40,786 nt of DNA from a virus: the IMG/VR virus record IMGVR_UViG_3300045107_000561, positions 1 to 40,786 of that record. One strand, 5' to 3'. The notes under the pieces were generated by a model that made no database searches, was not told where the DNA came from, and was given only the letters and a program-made list of their open reading frames with translations. Both the position numbers and the translations under genes were made by a program. Positions 24,164 to 31,015 of this stretch are shown here, one piece after another. How positions within the stretch are numbered: position 1 is the first letter of the stretch; the number at the start of each line of letters is the position of its first letter.

Positions 24164-24808
24164 TCAGGTCTCCACCGGCGTGAACGCCACAATCCGGAAC
24201 GCCGAAAATGGTGAAATCACTCGTTGTCGTCGATAGACGCCGTTACCGTTCGACTGACTGCCACGCACACCGCTCGACGTGTTGGCCTCAATGGTCGAGC
24301 CGGACCGCCTCTCCCATGCGGTGACATATCCGACGTGGCCGCCGCGTTCACGCACCCAGACGACGATGTCGCCCGGCTTGGGTTTGTATCGTCCCAGCAG
24401 CACGTCTTGAGCCGACTGCGAATTCGGACGAATCCACGACCGTGCCCAGGCGGTCCGCAGTCGGGGCGACCTGACCCTGCCCTGGTCGTTACACCAGGAG
24501 ATGAAACTGGAACAGTAGTTCGACCCGACCGGCACGCCGCAGAACCGATTCCAGGTGTCGATCTCCGGTCCGCGATTGCGTTGCCGCTCAACCGTCCCGA
24601 CGTATCCGGCCGCGACCGTCAGATGGCGCGGCGCTCCGGCTTTGACCGCCCGCGGCTTGGGGGCCGGAACGACCGCCGGAGGGCAGTCGCACGGACACGG
24701 ATTGGCCTGGGCCGCGTCAACGACCAGCGGCAAAGCCACCGTGAATGACCACAGCAAGAGCAAGAAAAAACACTGATACCGCAACAGGGTTTTCTGAAAT
24801 TTTTTCAT
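24164..24808 (-). CDS. Secreted CHAP-domain endolysin
   Basis: 214 aa from the ATG at 24808. Residues 1-34 are a signal peptide or signal-anchor (MKKFQKTLLRYQCFFLLLLW, then a hydrophobic run to VVDAA). A Pro/Cys-rich linker follows (NPCPCDCPPAVVPAPKP). The catalytic part has C99 in NYCSSFISW, the KPGDIVVW strand, H158 in GGHVGYVTAW and ANTSS after it, a CHAP-type cysteine peptidase/amidase that cuts peptidoglycan. The export signal means the holin may only need to depolarise the membrane. The first 92 bp overlap the upstream membrane-protein gene in another frame. Confidence 0.85.
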   Translation of the reverse strand: MKKFQKTLLRYQCFFLLLLWSFTVALPLVVDAAQANPCPCDCPPAVVPAPKPRAVKAGAPRHLTVAAGYVGTVERQRNRGPEIDTWNRFCGVPVGSNYCSSFISWCNDQGRVRSPRLRTAWARSWIRPNSQSAQDVLLGRYKPKPGDIVVWVRERGGHVGYVTAWERRSGSTIEANTSSGVRGSQSNGNGVYRRQRVISPFSAFRIVAFTPVET

Positions 24809-25181
24809 ACAGGTCCCACTCCGGAGCGCACACATAGTCGTAGAGCTGAAGGATGGTCAGAGCCAGACCAACCCCGGCCAACATGAACGCGAACGCCGAA
24901 ATCTCGATGAAGGACGTGAGCGTGTACGCCACGCTCGCCGCGCCAAGCAGGTCGAGCAACACGGTAAACAACACGCGCCGCCGCCGCCGAGCAGCTTTCG
25001 CCAGGACCGGCGTCGCCGATTCATTCGGGTTGGGGAACTGCTCGCGCAGTTCGGAAATCAGTTCGGAAACATTGGCGACCGTTTCAGCCGTCGCGCTCAC
25101 CGCCGGAACGGCGGCTTTGATTGCGGAGACCGCTTGTTCGAGTTGCGTGATTCGCTCGACGAGTGAAAGCTGATTTCCCAT
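24717..25181 (-). CDS. Three-TM membrane protein, holin-like, first gene of the late operon
   Basis: 154 aa. Residues 1-45 form an amphipathic coiled coil (LVERITQLEQAVSAIKAAV). A basic stretch (KAARRRRR) precedes three predicted membrane helices (about 70-90, 94-114 and 131-151). Its 3' end is nested in the signal-peptide region of the endolysin gene. Being first in the late operon and beside the endolysin, it is a likely holin or holin regulator. The long cytoplasmic coil is unusual for a holin. The upstream region carries repeat array B. Confidence 0.7.
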   Translation of the reverse strand: MGNQLSLVERITQLEQAVSAIKAAVPAVSATAETVANVSELISELREQFPNPNESATPVLAKAARRRRRVLFTVLLDLLGAASVAYTLTSFIEISAFAFMLAGVGLALTILQLYDYVCAPEWDLYEKISENPVAVSVFFLALAVVIHGGFAAGR

Positions 25182-25247
25182 GCTGTTGCCTCCCGTACTT
25201 GACGAGCGGTGTTATGATGGGACTCGCGAAACAACTCACCCGCAAAA

Positions 25248-25283
25248 CGCACGATTTGCACAACCTGCACGATCTGCACGATG
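25248..25283. promoter_or_regulatory. Late-promoter repeat array B (four 9-bp units)
   Basis: Units CGCACGATT, TGCACAACC, TGCACGATC, TGCACGATG are contiguous. The array shares an identical 18-bp core with array A at 18460-18477, has one more unit, and lies 67 bp from the start of the first late gene. On its other side, about 40 bp away, is the plus-strand helix-turn-helix gene. On the minus strand a CATAAC-like -10 lies near 25212-25217. Confidence 0.65.
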
Positions 25284-25323
25284 GACACATTCCAGGCAAA
25301 CCGCTCCCGACGCTCACGCCGCC

Positions 25324-25587
25324 ATGCAGCAACTGAGACTGCCACTCCAGATTGAGCCGTTGATGAGTCTGGCCGAGATTGAGCGCCTGCTTGTGAAAAC
25401 CCGCGCCATCTCACCGGTCCCGTGTCGGCACACCCTGATCGCCTATTGCGAGGACGGCACGCTCGATGGTCGGCAACTCGGCCGCAAGCGGACCTGGTAC
25501 GTCACGGAAAAAAGTGTCGTGAGTTGGCTGGTCTATCTCCAGACCGGGAAATGGCCCGAAGGCATCAAGCTGATCACCGCCGCCTGA
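25324..25587 (+). CDS. Small helix-turn-helix regulator, late-activator candidate
   Basis: 87 aa from the ATG at 25324. The middle has the excisionase/MerR-type helix-turn-helix pattern: MSLAEIERLLVKT..., then a 'CEDGTLDGRQLGRKRTWYVTEKSVVSWL' core with the typical GRQLGRKR wing and a following helix. It is alone on the plus strand between the cargo and the late genes, is followed by its own terminator, and faces the late operon across array B. By position it would take the place of Mu C or Mor. No similarity to those proteins is visible. Function is inferred. Confidence 0.7.
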   Translation: MQQLRLPLQIEPLMSLAEIERLLVKTRAISPVPCRHTLIAYCEDGTLDGRQLGRKRTWYVTEKSVVSWLVYLQTGKWPEGIKLITAA

Positions 25588-25593
25588 AGCACT

Positions 25594-25627
25594 GAAGCCC
25601 GCCAACTTGGCGGGCTTCGTCGTTTTT
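25594..25627 (+). terminator. Intrinsic terminator after the helix-turn-helix gene
   Basis: GAAGCCCGCC pairs with GGCGGGCTTC across a five-base loop, followed by GTCGTTTTT. The stem is the same as in the terminator at 40556-40586. Confidence 0.85.
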
Positions 25628-25657
25628 AGGAAATCCTGGAGTCGGATTTCCGGGGCT

Positions 25658-26194
25658 TCACTTTTTGCTTTCATCTACTGGCGGTTTTTCCTTGGGTGTT
25701 TCTTCCTGAACGGCTTTTTTCTCAAGATGGTCGAACCAGTCCTTAAGATTCAAACGGACGTGATACCAACAGGACAAGACGAGGAACAGCGTCCCAAACC
25801 CCAAACTGATTCCACCGAAAGCGAACCATCTCACTTTCCAGAGGCCAAACGTGATCTGGTAAATCGAAGTGAACAGACTTGAAAAAATTGTCCAGACCAA
25901 GAGGCTTCCCAGTCTGGCCAACGGACCATAGTAGCTGACGTTGAAGTGAAGCCTGACTGACTTCACATGCGCGATGTAATCCTTATCCTCAAAAATGGCC
26001 TTCAGCTCCCGCAGGAGAAGGGTTTGAGTTGAAAGGATGAACCCAGCGATTGTCAAAAACCCGGAAAACAAAGGAGTTTGAAGTTTTTCAGAATAGAGTG
26101 CGCTTACATGAACCCCCAGAAACGCCTCCATTGCCCAAAGGCCCACAAAGGCAAGGAAGACGGTCAATACCCACATTGCCCCGGTGCGTTTCAT
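25658..26194 (-). CDS. Four-TM membrane protein of a cargo pair
   Basis: 178 aa. Four predicted membrane helices (about residues 6-28, 42-62, 90-113, 124-145) lie with a charged loop between helices 2 and 3 (LRELKAIFEDKDYIAHVKS) and a highly charged cytoplasmic tail (EKKAVQEETPKEKPP). It follows the 303-aa soluble protein by 14 bp on the same strand, so the two are probably co-expressed. The DNA is more AT-rich than the flanking phage genes. Position beside the repressor is that of lysogen-expressed exclusion genes. The architecture is similar to RexB of lambda and KwaA of Kiwa, but I see no sequence proof of homology. Confidence 0.75.
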   Translation of the reverse strand: MKRTGAMWVLTVFLAFVGLWAMEAFLGVHVSALYSEKLQTPLFSGFLTIAGFILSTQTLLLRELKAIFEDKDYIAHVKSVRLHFNVSYYGPLARLGSLLVWTIFSSLFTSIYQITFGLWKVRWFAFGGISLGFGTLFLVLSCWYHVRLNLKDWFDHLEKKAVQEETPKEKPPVDESKK

Positions 26195-26208
26195 AATCTT
26201 TGTGGAGT

Positions 26209-27120
26209 TCAGGCCTTTAAAGGCATGGTCAAAAGGGATTTGACTTCGGGTTGCTCGGCAATGGCATGGAGTTCGGTAATAACGGAGGAGGTCTGAACGG
26301 AATTGACCAGATCTGCTGTGTCGATTCGAATCCCTCGAAGGAGCCTGTCGTAATCGTACTCCTTGAAGGTTTGCTTGTCATTCACCAACTTATACTCGGC
26401 CTCGATCCCGTTTTCATCCCACCCACTGACTTTGGCCGATTTCAATTTTCCACCCCACAATAGCCCCGTGATGCCACCGATGATGTCGTTCATTAAGCCG
26501 TGCTTTTGAAATGTGATCTGGTGCTTGATGGACTTGGACTGGCCCTCCAGGCGTCGGAAGTCATTTTCCCGAATATCGAACTGGGTTGCCTCGGTGAACT
26601 CGAAGTTCCGGATATGGGTCATTGCACGAACATAAGTCTCGAAATCCGCTGGCCGAAGTAAAACCTGACACTTCAGCGGCTGAAAATCCGCCTTCACCTG
26701 TTTGAGTTTCAAATCCGGATTTTCTTCAAGGATTTTGTCAATCGCGGCTGCCTTGCACTTCCGCCATCGTTGCGCCAAGAACATCTCGAAGCGGCCCAGG
26801 GAAGCCGACCCTTGATAATGCTGGTACAGCCCGCGTCCATAACTCGGGTTGAAAATGAAAAAGTTCAAGTCTGCCGGCTGGGTACCTTCTTCGAGGTCTT
26901 CGGATGTAATGACGAACCCCCCATCGCTGCGACGACACTTCAGTTCGCTCTGGGCATCCTTGAATGAAATAAGGACACCCCTCCACCACTCACCATTTTG
27001 AGTAATGGCGATGGTTTTTCCATCAAATTCATCACCGGTCACCTCTTCCAAACGGCTGAGAAAATCAAGAATCGGGACACTTCCAGAATCAAGGGCGAAT
27101 CCAATCACTCTTGCTTTCAT
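26209..27120 (-). CDS. Soluble protein of the cargo pair, unknown
   Basis: 303 aa, no signal peptide or membrane helix. It has an N-terminal alpha/beta part (GKTIAITQNGEWWRGVLISFKD), a middle with the motif-like FFIFNPSYGRGLYQHYQGSASLGRFEMFL (residues about 86-114), then a helical and beta C-terminal half (RPADFETYVRAMTHIRNFEF; GGITGLLWGG). I cannot assign a family by eye. Because it is paired with a four-TM protein beside a prophage repressor, the closest known arrangements are lambda RexA-RexB and Kiwa KwaB-KwaA: a cytosolic sensor and a membrane partner. This is inference from architecture. Confidence 0.7.
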   Translation of the reverse strand: MKARVIGFALDSGSVPILDFLSRLEEVTGDEFDGKTIAITQNGEWWRGVLISFKDAQSELKCRRSDGGFVITSEDLEEGTQPADLNFFIFNPSYGRGLYQHYQGSASLGRFEMFLAQRWRKCKAAAIDKILEENPDLKLKQVKADFQPLKCQVLLRPADFETYVRAMTHIRNFEFTEATQFDIRENDFRRLEGQSKSIKHQITFQKHGLMNDIIGGITGLLWGGKLKSAKVSGWDENGIEAEYKLVNDKQTFKEYDYDRLLRGIRIDTADLVNSVQTSSVITELHAIAEQPEVKSLLTMPLKA

Positions 27121-27219
27121 TTAATCGTCTCTATGGCGTCAGGATAATTTAAAGCCGGGGCGTGCTTCGTTGTTTTCACGGAAGGCATTAGGAATCCACC
27201 AGTTCATCGGCGGCCTTGC

Positions 27220-28137
27220 TTACCGAATTACTTCGCAAGAAACGATTTCGAAGCGTGCGGTATCAGCTTCCTTGTGCAGGAAACCGTCATTGATTTCAAT
27301 CGTACGCTTTTCGCCCGGTTTGATGACTTTCTGCACGGTTTTATCGCCGACCGAATCTACCCCACCCTTGTCAACAACTTTGTTCGTTTCCGAAAAATAA
27401 ATGGTGCGGTACTTGATATTCCCAAGCGGCAACCTGCCGGTATTCCGAAAAGTGACCCTCCACATCGCAACTGAACCAAATCCGCCTTTGCTCCAATCCG
27501 CTTTCACGACTTGCAATTTTTGAGTGGGGTGTTCCGCCGCCATCTGTTCAAGGTCTTGTTGAACTTTTCTTTCAGTGGCGAGATCATTCTCAATCTTGGC
27601 TTTGAGCGACTGAGCCTTTTTGAATTCGGGGGCTGACGCCGGGATTGCCCCGATGTACCGAAACGCCTCGGGCCGGTTTGTCCTTTGAAGTTCAAAGGCT
27701 TTTTGAAATTTTTGGGCAGCCGGCATTTCATCAAAGGCTTTTTGTTCCACGGCTTTCAGGCGGGCTTCTTCTTCCTTCTTGGCTTTTTCAATCGCCGCAG
27801 CTTTTTCTCCAGCCTTTGCTCTCTCCCTTTCCTGAATCTGCGCCAGGATGAAGATGAGAGTAGGGAAGCCAATGACGATTCCAATTAAAACCCCAAGCAG
27901 GATTCTGTTTTGGCGTTTGTTGGATTTAATAGCGGCAGGGCTGAGCGTGATCTGGTTGATCGGGGAGTGAAACAGAGGGGCGAACTGCTGGACCTCACGG
28001 AGTTCAACCCAGGGGTGCCCTTGCACGCAAACCTTGGTATTCGGGAAGGCGCGTCTTTCGCGAATCATCCGTACCAACTCAACCCCACTGACCACGATAA
28101 CCCGCCCGTCAACAAGCTGAACCTGCCATTGATCCAT
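27220..28137 (-). CDS. GYF-like / single-TM / coiled-coil membrane protein (cargo)
   Basis: 305 aa. Residues 1-56 resemble a GYF_2-type domain (WQVQLVDGRVIVVSGVELVRM, then HPWVELREV). A membrane helix lies at about 79-99. Residues 101-140 are a charged coiled coil. The C-terminal 90 residues are beta-rich (MWRVTFRNTGRLPLGNIKYR) and resemble the FxLYD-like immunoglobulin-fold domains found on membrane proteins. A good ribosome site (GGAGG) precedes the ATG. It is the first gene after the two palindromes downstream of the repressor and is AT-rich. It might act at the cell surface, for instance in superinfection exclusion. Function unknown. Confidence 0.65.
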   Translation of the reverse strand: MDQWQVQLVDGRVIVVSGVELVRMIRERRAFPNTKVCVQGHPWVELREVQQFAPLFHSPINQITLSPAAIKSNKRQNRILLGVLIGIVIGFPTLIFILAQIQERERAKAGEKAAAIEKAKKEEEARLKAVEQKAFDEMPAAQKFQKAFELQRTNRPEAFRYIGAIPASAPEFKKAQSLKAKIENDLATERKVQQDLEQMAAEHPTQKLQVVKADWSKGGFGSVAMWRVTFRNTGRLPLGNIKYRTIYFSETNKVVDKGGVDSVGDKTVQKVIKPGEKRTIEINDGFLHKEADTARFEIVSCEVIR

Positions 28138-28158
28138 AACGCCTCCAAAAGAGGTTTC

Positions 28159-28176
28159 GACTCCGCAGGCGGAGTC
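28159..28176. promoter_or_regulatory. 18-bp palindrome upstream of the cargo genes
   Basis: GACTCCGC-AG-GCGGAGTC, perfect 8-bp arms, 22 bp upstream of the cargo start codon. A TTGACT hexamer overlaps the left arm on the minus strand. It is almost identical to the second palindrome at 28214-28231. A protein binding site is more likely than a terminator, since no T run follows in either direction. Confidence 0.6.
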
Positions 28177-28213
28177 AACCTATAGTGAAAATAAAGGACT
28201 TATTAGCTTTCGC

Positions 28214-28231
28214 GACTCCGCGCGCGGAGTC
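28214..28231. promoter_or_regulatory. 18-bp palindrome after the repressor gene
   Basis: GACTCCGC-GC-GCGGAGTC, extendable by CG on each side, 55 bp centre to centre from the one at 28159-28176. It sits 6 bp beyond the repressor stop codon. The same core in two places suggests a common binding protein; alternatively the longer form could act as a weak terminator for the repressor message. Confidence 0.55.
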
Positions 28232-28237
28232 GAAAGG

Positions 28238-29122
28238 TCAAAAACGTCGATGCATTCCGACAACCAGCCCCTTTATCTCGACCCGTTCGGGTTCATAGGT
28301 TTGTTCGCCATATCGAGGGTTTGAGGATTCCAGAACAATTAGTCCCCTGCGTTTGAACCAACGCTTCATGGCCGCGCCGTCCCCATCAATTACCGCCACC
28401 ACCATCTTGCCTTCGGTGATGTCCAAGGTGTTGACGCAGACGATGATATCACCATCAAAAATCCCGTCACCATTCATGCTGTCCCCATCAACAATCAGAG
28501 CAAAAACCTTCTTGCCCCACGTTTTGACGTAGTCGCCGGGCACATGGACCCACTCCTCACTGTCCGGATTTATGAAAAGCGGCTTACCGGCTGCAATCTT
28601 TCCCCACACAGGTATCGCGACAAACTCTTCGTCAAAATCAATAAACCTGAAACCAATGCTTGGACCGGGCTGGTCTGTGTAAATCCCTCGTTTGATCAAA
28701 CCATCGGTCACTAAATCCGCCGCAAAATCTTCTAATGGTTTCCCGACCTTTTCAGCTTCACGCCGTATCTTGTCGATAACACGCGAATGAAGGTCAGCAA
28801 TAAGTGTGTTCTCTGGTGGTGTGTCAGGTGGGATGATTTTAGCGTAGGGAACCAGCCTCGCAATATCTTTGTCCAGAGTTTCCTCTTTTTTTTCTTCTTC
28901 CTCTTTTTGGACAAACATTTGCCCTTCACCAGTCAGTAGCCAATGTAAGGAGACGCCTGAAAGATGGCTGATTCGAAGAAGAGTGTCTTTTTTTGGTATT
29001 GACTCATTAGCCCAAGCTCCCACTGATGCAGGCGTGAGATTTAAAGTACGAGCAACAGCAGAAGCATTTGGGGCATTTAGTGCCGCCATACATCTTTCCA
29101 GAAAGTTTGATGGAGTTGCCAA
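28238..29122 (-). CDS. CI/LexA-type phage repressor (S24 self-cleaving)
   Basis: 294 aa, starting with TTG (29122) after AAGGA. The N-terminal helix-turn-helix (residues 5-62, ASAVARTLNLTPASVGAWAN) binds operators. A long linker carries a Glu/Lys run. The C-terminal S24 domain (about 160-294) has a cleavage site Ala178-Gly179 in IPVWGKIAAGKPLF, catalytic Ser215 in VDGDSMNGDG and Lys253 in AAMKRWFK. It should be inactivated by RecA-stimulated self-cleavage after DNA damage. Mu c protein lacks this domain. It is transcribed divergently from the early operon. Confidence 0.9.
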   Translation of the reverse strand: MATPSNFLERCMAALNAPNASAVARTLNLTPASVGAWANESIPKKDTLLRISHLSGVSLHWLLTGEGQMFVQKEEEEKKEETLDKDIARLVPYAKIIPPDTPPENTLIADLHSRVIDKIRREAEKVGKPLEDFAADLVTDGLIKRGIYTDQPGPSIGFRFIDFDEEFVAIPVWGKIAAGKPLFINPDSEEWVHVPGDYVKTWGKKVFALIVDGDSMNGDGIFDGDIIVCVNTLDITEGKMVVAVIDGDGAAMKRWFKRRGLIVLESSNPRYGEQTYEPERVEIKGLVVGMHRRF

Positions 29123-29194
29123 AATTTTCCTTGACCTCTTAAGGAGACACCATTATCTTAACGTTATCAGCTTAACGCGAAGGCCAAAAATACC
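29123..29194. promoter_or_regulatory. Divergent operator region between repressor and early operon
   Basis: A 72-bp gap with CTTAACG repeated directly (in TATCTTAACG and CAGCTTAACG) and the small palindrome TAACGTTA. Such repeats are expected operators for the repressor and the Ner-like protein. No protein-coding signal. Confidence 0.65.
29131..29159 (+). promoter_or_regulatory. Early promoter candidate
   Basis: TTGACC (29131-29136), 17 bp, TATCTT (29154-29159), 36 bp ahead of the Ner-like start. Spacing and hexamers fit a sigma-70-type promoter reading into the early operon. The -10 overlaps the first CTTAACG repeat, so a bound repressor would block it. Confidence 0.65.
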
Positions 29195-29395
29195 ATGACA
29201 AACGTCCGAATCAAAAAACTGCAACTTGAAACCGGCTTCACCAATCGGCGACTAGCCGCTCAATTTGAAGTGACCGAGGTCAGCGTCTCGCGGGCTGTGA
29301 ACAATCACCAGGACCTCAAAAGCCTGCGGAAGAGGATTTTCGAGTTCCTCCTGGAACAACCGAAGATCGAAGCAGAAGACCCCGTTGCTGCCTGA
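29195..29395 (+). CDS. Ner/Cro-like DNA-binding protein
   Basis: 66 aa. The helix-turn-helix pattern is plain: RIKKLQLETGFTNRRLAAQF then VTEVSVSRAVNNHQ. It is the first gene of the early operon, divergent from the repressor. In Mu the Ner protein holds down both promoters during lytic growth and in lambda Cro does so; this protein is placed for the same job. The weak AAGG ribosome site lies 11 bp upstream. Family within the HTH class not fixed. Confidence 0.75.
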   Translation: MTNVRIKKLQLETGFTNRRLAAQFEVTEVSVSRAVNNHQDLKSLRKRIFEFLLEQPKIEAEDPVAA

Positions 29396-29417
29396 TTGAG
29401 AAGGCGAAAGGTGTTCG

Positions 29418-29624
29418 ATGAACTACACCCAGATCGAAGCCCAACTCCTGGACGACTGCGTTGACGCCTCCAACCGTTTACGGGAAGCCTGGAATAGCGT
29501 GCCGTACGAGAACTTGGCGGCAACCCATCCCGAGCGTTACCGCGCCGTCGTCACCGCCCACAACGAATACGCCGCCTGCGTTCAGCGACTGAACGACTAC
29601 TACGCCCAGCGCAAGGCCGCCTGA
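29418..29624 (+). CDS. Small early protein, unknown
   Basis: 68 aa, with GAAAGGTG before the ATG. All-helical and Tyr/Asn/Ala-rich (LDDCVDASNRLREAWNSVPY; YAACVQRLNDYYAQRKAA). It is the second gene of the early operon. Small unknown genes at this place are usual in transposable phages. No function can be suggested. Confidence 0.6.
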   Translation: MNYTQIEAQLLDDCVDASNRLREAWNSVPYENLAATHPERYRAVVTAHNEYAACVQRLNDYYAQRKAA

Positions 29625-29732
29625 CCCCTCACCCCGGACCCTTTCACACCGAATCCGCAAAGCGGGCAACTGCCCGGTCGGGATTCGTGTTGCCTGAAAA
29701 CGGTCACAACCGAAGGCCGAAAGGATTTTTTG

Positions 29733-30431
29733 ATGACCTTCCTCGAAACCTTCGCCCTTTTCCTGCGCGAACTCGCGGACGCGCTCGACCCCCAACCCCC
29801 AGTCCCAACTTTAGGAGTCAATCACATGGAACTCATCAAGGCGGATTCGCCTGATCGTCTCTATTCGTTCAAGATCAACACCCTCGACAGCGAGGGCAAC
29901 TTCGCCGGCGCGCGCGGTCTTCAGGACGGCGAACGCTTCGAACTGATCGCCACCGACCCCGAATTCGCGGAAGTTTTTCCGACCGACGACGCGCTCGTGT
30001 TTCGGGTCAAGATCGGCATTCCGTACCCGGATGGAACGGTCCGCCCTGGCTATCTCCGGGGAATCCTCTATGGGCGGGATGGAAGCATTCTCGCTTCCGG
30101 CAACACCGCTCCGGCGGGCATCGTTCCCGGCGACCCGGTCGGCGTGGCCGCCATCACTTTCGCCTATACCGAAATCGCCGAGCCGGTCCCGGTTCCCGAA
30201 CCCACACCTTCCGCTCCCGATACCCCGCCGGTTGCCGAACCCGAGCCGGACGCCGCGCCGGTTGAAGTCGCCCCCGACACCCTCGAATTCCCCGAAACCC
30301 ATGCCACGGTCGAACCGGCCCCGCCTGTTGAGACCGCGCCCGTCGATTCGCCGTCTCCGGTCGAAACCTCGGTGGATATTCCCGCGCCGGACAGCCCCGC
30401 GCCGGACACCTCCACGGTTCACTTCGAGTAA
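29733..30431 (+). CDS. Acidic protein with Pro/Glu-rich tail
   Basis: 232 aa from the ATG at 29733 (AAAGGA 7 nt upstream). A second start at 29826 (GGAG 8 nt upstream, MELIKADSP) would give 201 aa, and both may be used. Residues about 33-150 are a compact beta-rich domain (YSFKINTLDSEGNFAGARG; VFRVKIGIPYPDG). The remaining 80 residues are low-complexity, dominated by Pro, Glu, Ala and Val (PVPEPTPSAPDTPPVAEPEP). The acid charge is high. No family recognised; an inhibitor or adaptor is possible. Confidence 0.6.
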   Translation: MTFLETFALFLRELADALDPQPPVPTLGVNHMELIKADSPDRLYSFKINTLDSEGNFAGARGLQDGERFELIATDPEFAEVFPTDDALVFRVKIGIPYPDGTVRPGYLRGILYGRDGSILASGNTAPAGIVPGDPVGVAAITFAYTEIAEPVPVPEPTPSAPDTPPVAEPEPDAAPVEVAPDTLEFPETHATVEPAPPVETAPVDSPSPVETSVDIPAPDSPAPDTSTVHFE

Positions 30432-30493
30432 TTCCTTCAACCCCGGTGGGGCGTGGTTTCGACCGCGCCTCGCCAACCTCGGGAGACTTAACG

Positions 30494-30715
30494 ATGAGCA
30501 ACCTCCTTTTCATCCGAATCTGTCCGGTTTGCGATTCGAATCTCGCCACGCGGTTCGATGAATGCCCGCAATGCGTTTCGGACTCGATGACCCGCACCCT
30601 CGAAGACCTTTCAAAAGAGGCGGGTACCGGACCGCGACGGACCACTCCACGCCGCAAAGCTATCCGCACCACCACCGCTGCGAACTGCGAAACGTTCCCG
30701 CAGAACGCCGCCTGA
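30494..30715 (+). CDS. Small zinc-ribbon protein
   Basis: 73 aa from the ATG at 30494, chosen for its GGGAG site; a longer reading from 30446 lacks one. Two CxxC knuckles (CPVC at residues 10-13 and CPQC at 24-27) form a single zinc ribbon. The C-terminal half is Thr/Arg-rich and basic. It may bind nucleic acid. Part of the early operon. Confidence 0.65.
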   Translation: MSNLLFIRICPVCDSNLATRFDECPQCVSDSMTRTLEDLSKEAGTGPRRTTPRRKAIRTTTAANCETFPQNAA

Positions 30716-30751
30716 ACTTTTTTCCCAGGTAAGTAACCAGGAGGACCCCAA

Positions 30752-31015
30752 ATGCCATTCACGATTCTGCTTGCCGTCCATGAAAAAGATTCGGACGCCC
30801 AGCCGTGCAGCCTGATTTTCGAAACTTCTGATTTGAGGACTGAGGCTCAGTCAATCGATTTTGCTCTTCGGACTGGCGATCAACTGATCTCAAATTTTGA
30901 AGCCTTCACCAATTCCGAAGCCACCCAGGAGCTTGTCGAAGCCTGTTTCTCTCTTGCAGAGGCCCTCGCCAAATTTGGCCCGGCCGTTGCACCGTTGACA
31001 GGATGTGCGGCGTGA
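30752..31015 (+). CDS. Small early protein, unknown
   Basis: 87 aa, with AGGAGG before the ATG. It looks alpha/beta (TILLAVHEKDSD, LIFETSDLRTEAQS) with an Ala/Glu-rich helix at the end. It overlaps the next gene by GTGA. Its base composition is more AT-rich than the adjacent genes. No family recognised. Confidence 0.6.
   Translation: MPFTILLAVHEKDSDAQPCSLIFETSDLRTEAQSIDFALRTGDQLISNFEAFTNSEATQELVEACFSLAEALAKFGPAVAPLTGCAA

Noticed and set aside
25248-25283. CRISPR-like short repeats
   Set aside because: Units are 9 bp, contiguous and without spacers; no cas genes nearby.
25658-27120. Naming the cargo pair Kiwa (KwaAB) or RexAB
   Set aside because: Only the arrangement and membrane topology agree; no residue pattern that I can match was seen.
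28179-28192. T7-promoter-like CACTATAGG on the minus strand
   Set aside because: Only about nine bases match, no phage-type RNA polymerase gene is present, and the stretch is better read as AT-rich promoter or spacer DNA between the two palindromes.
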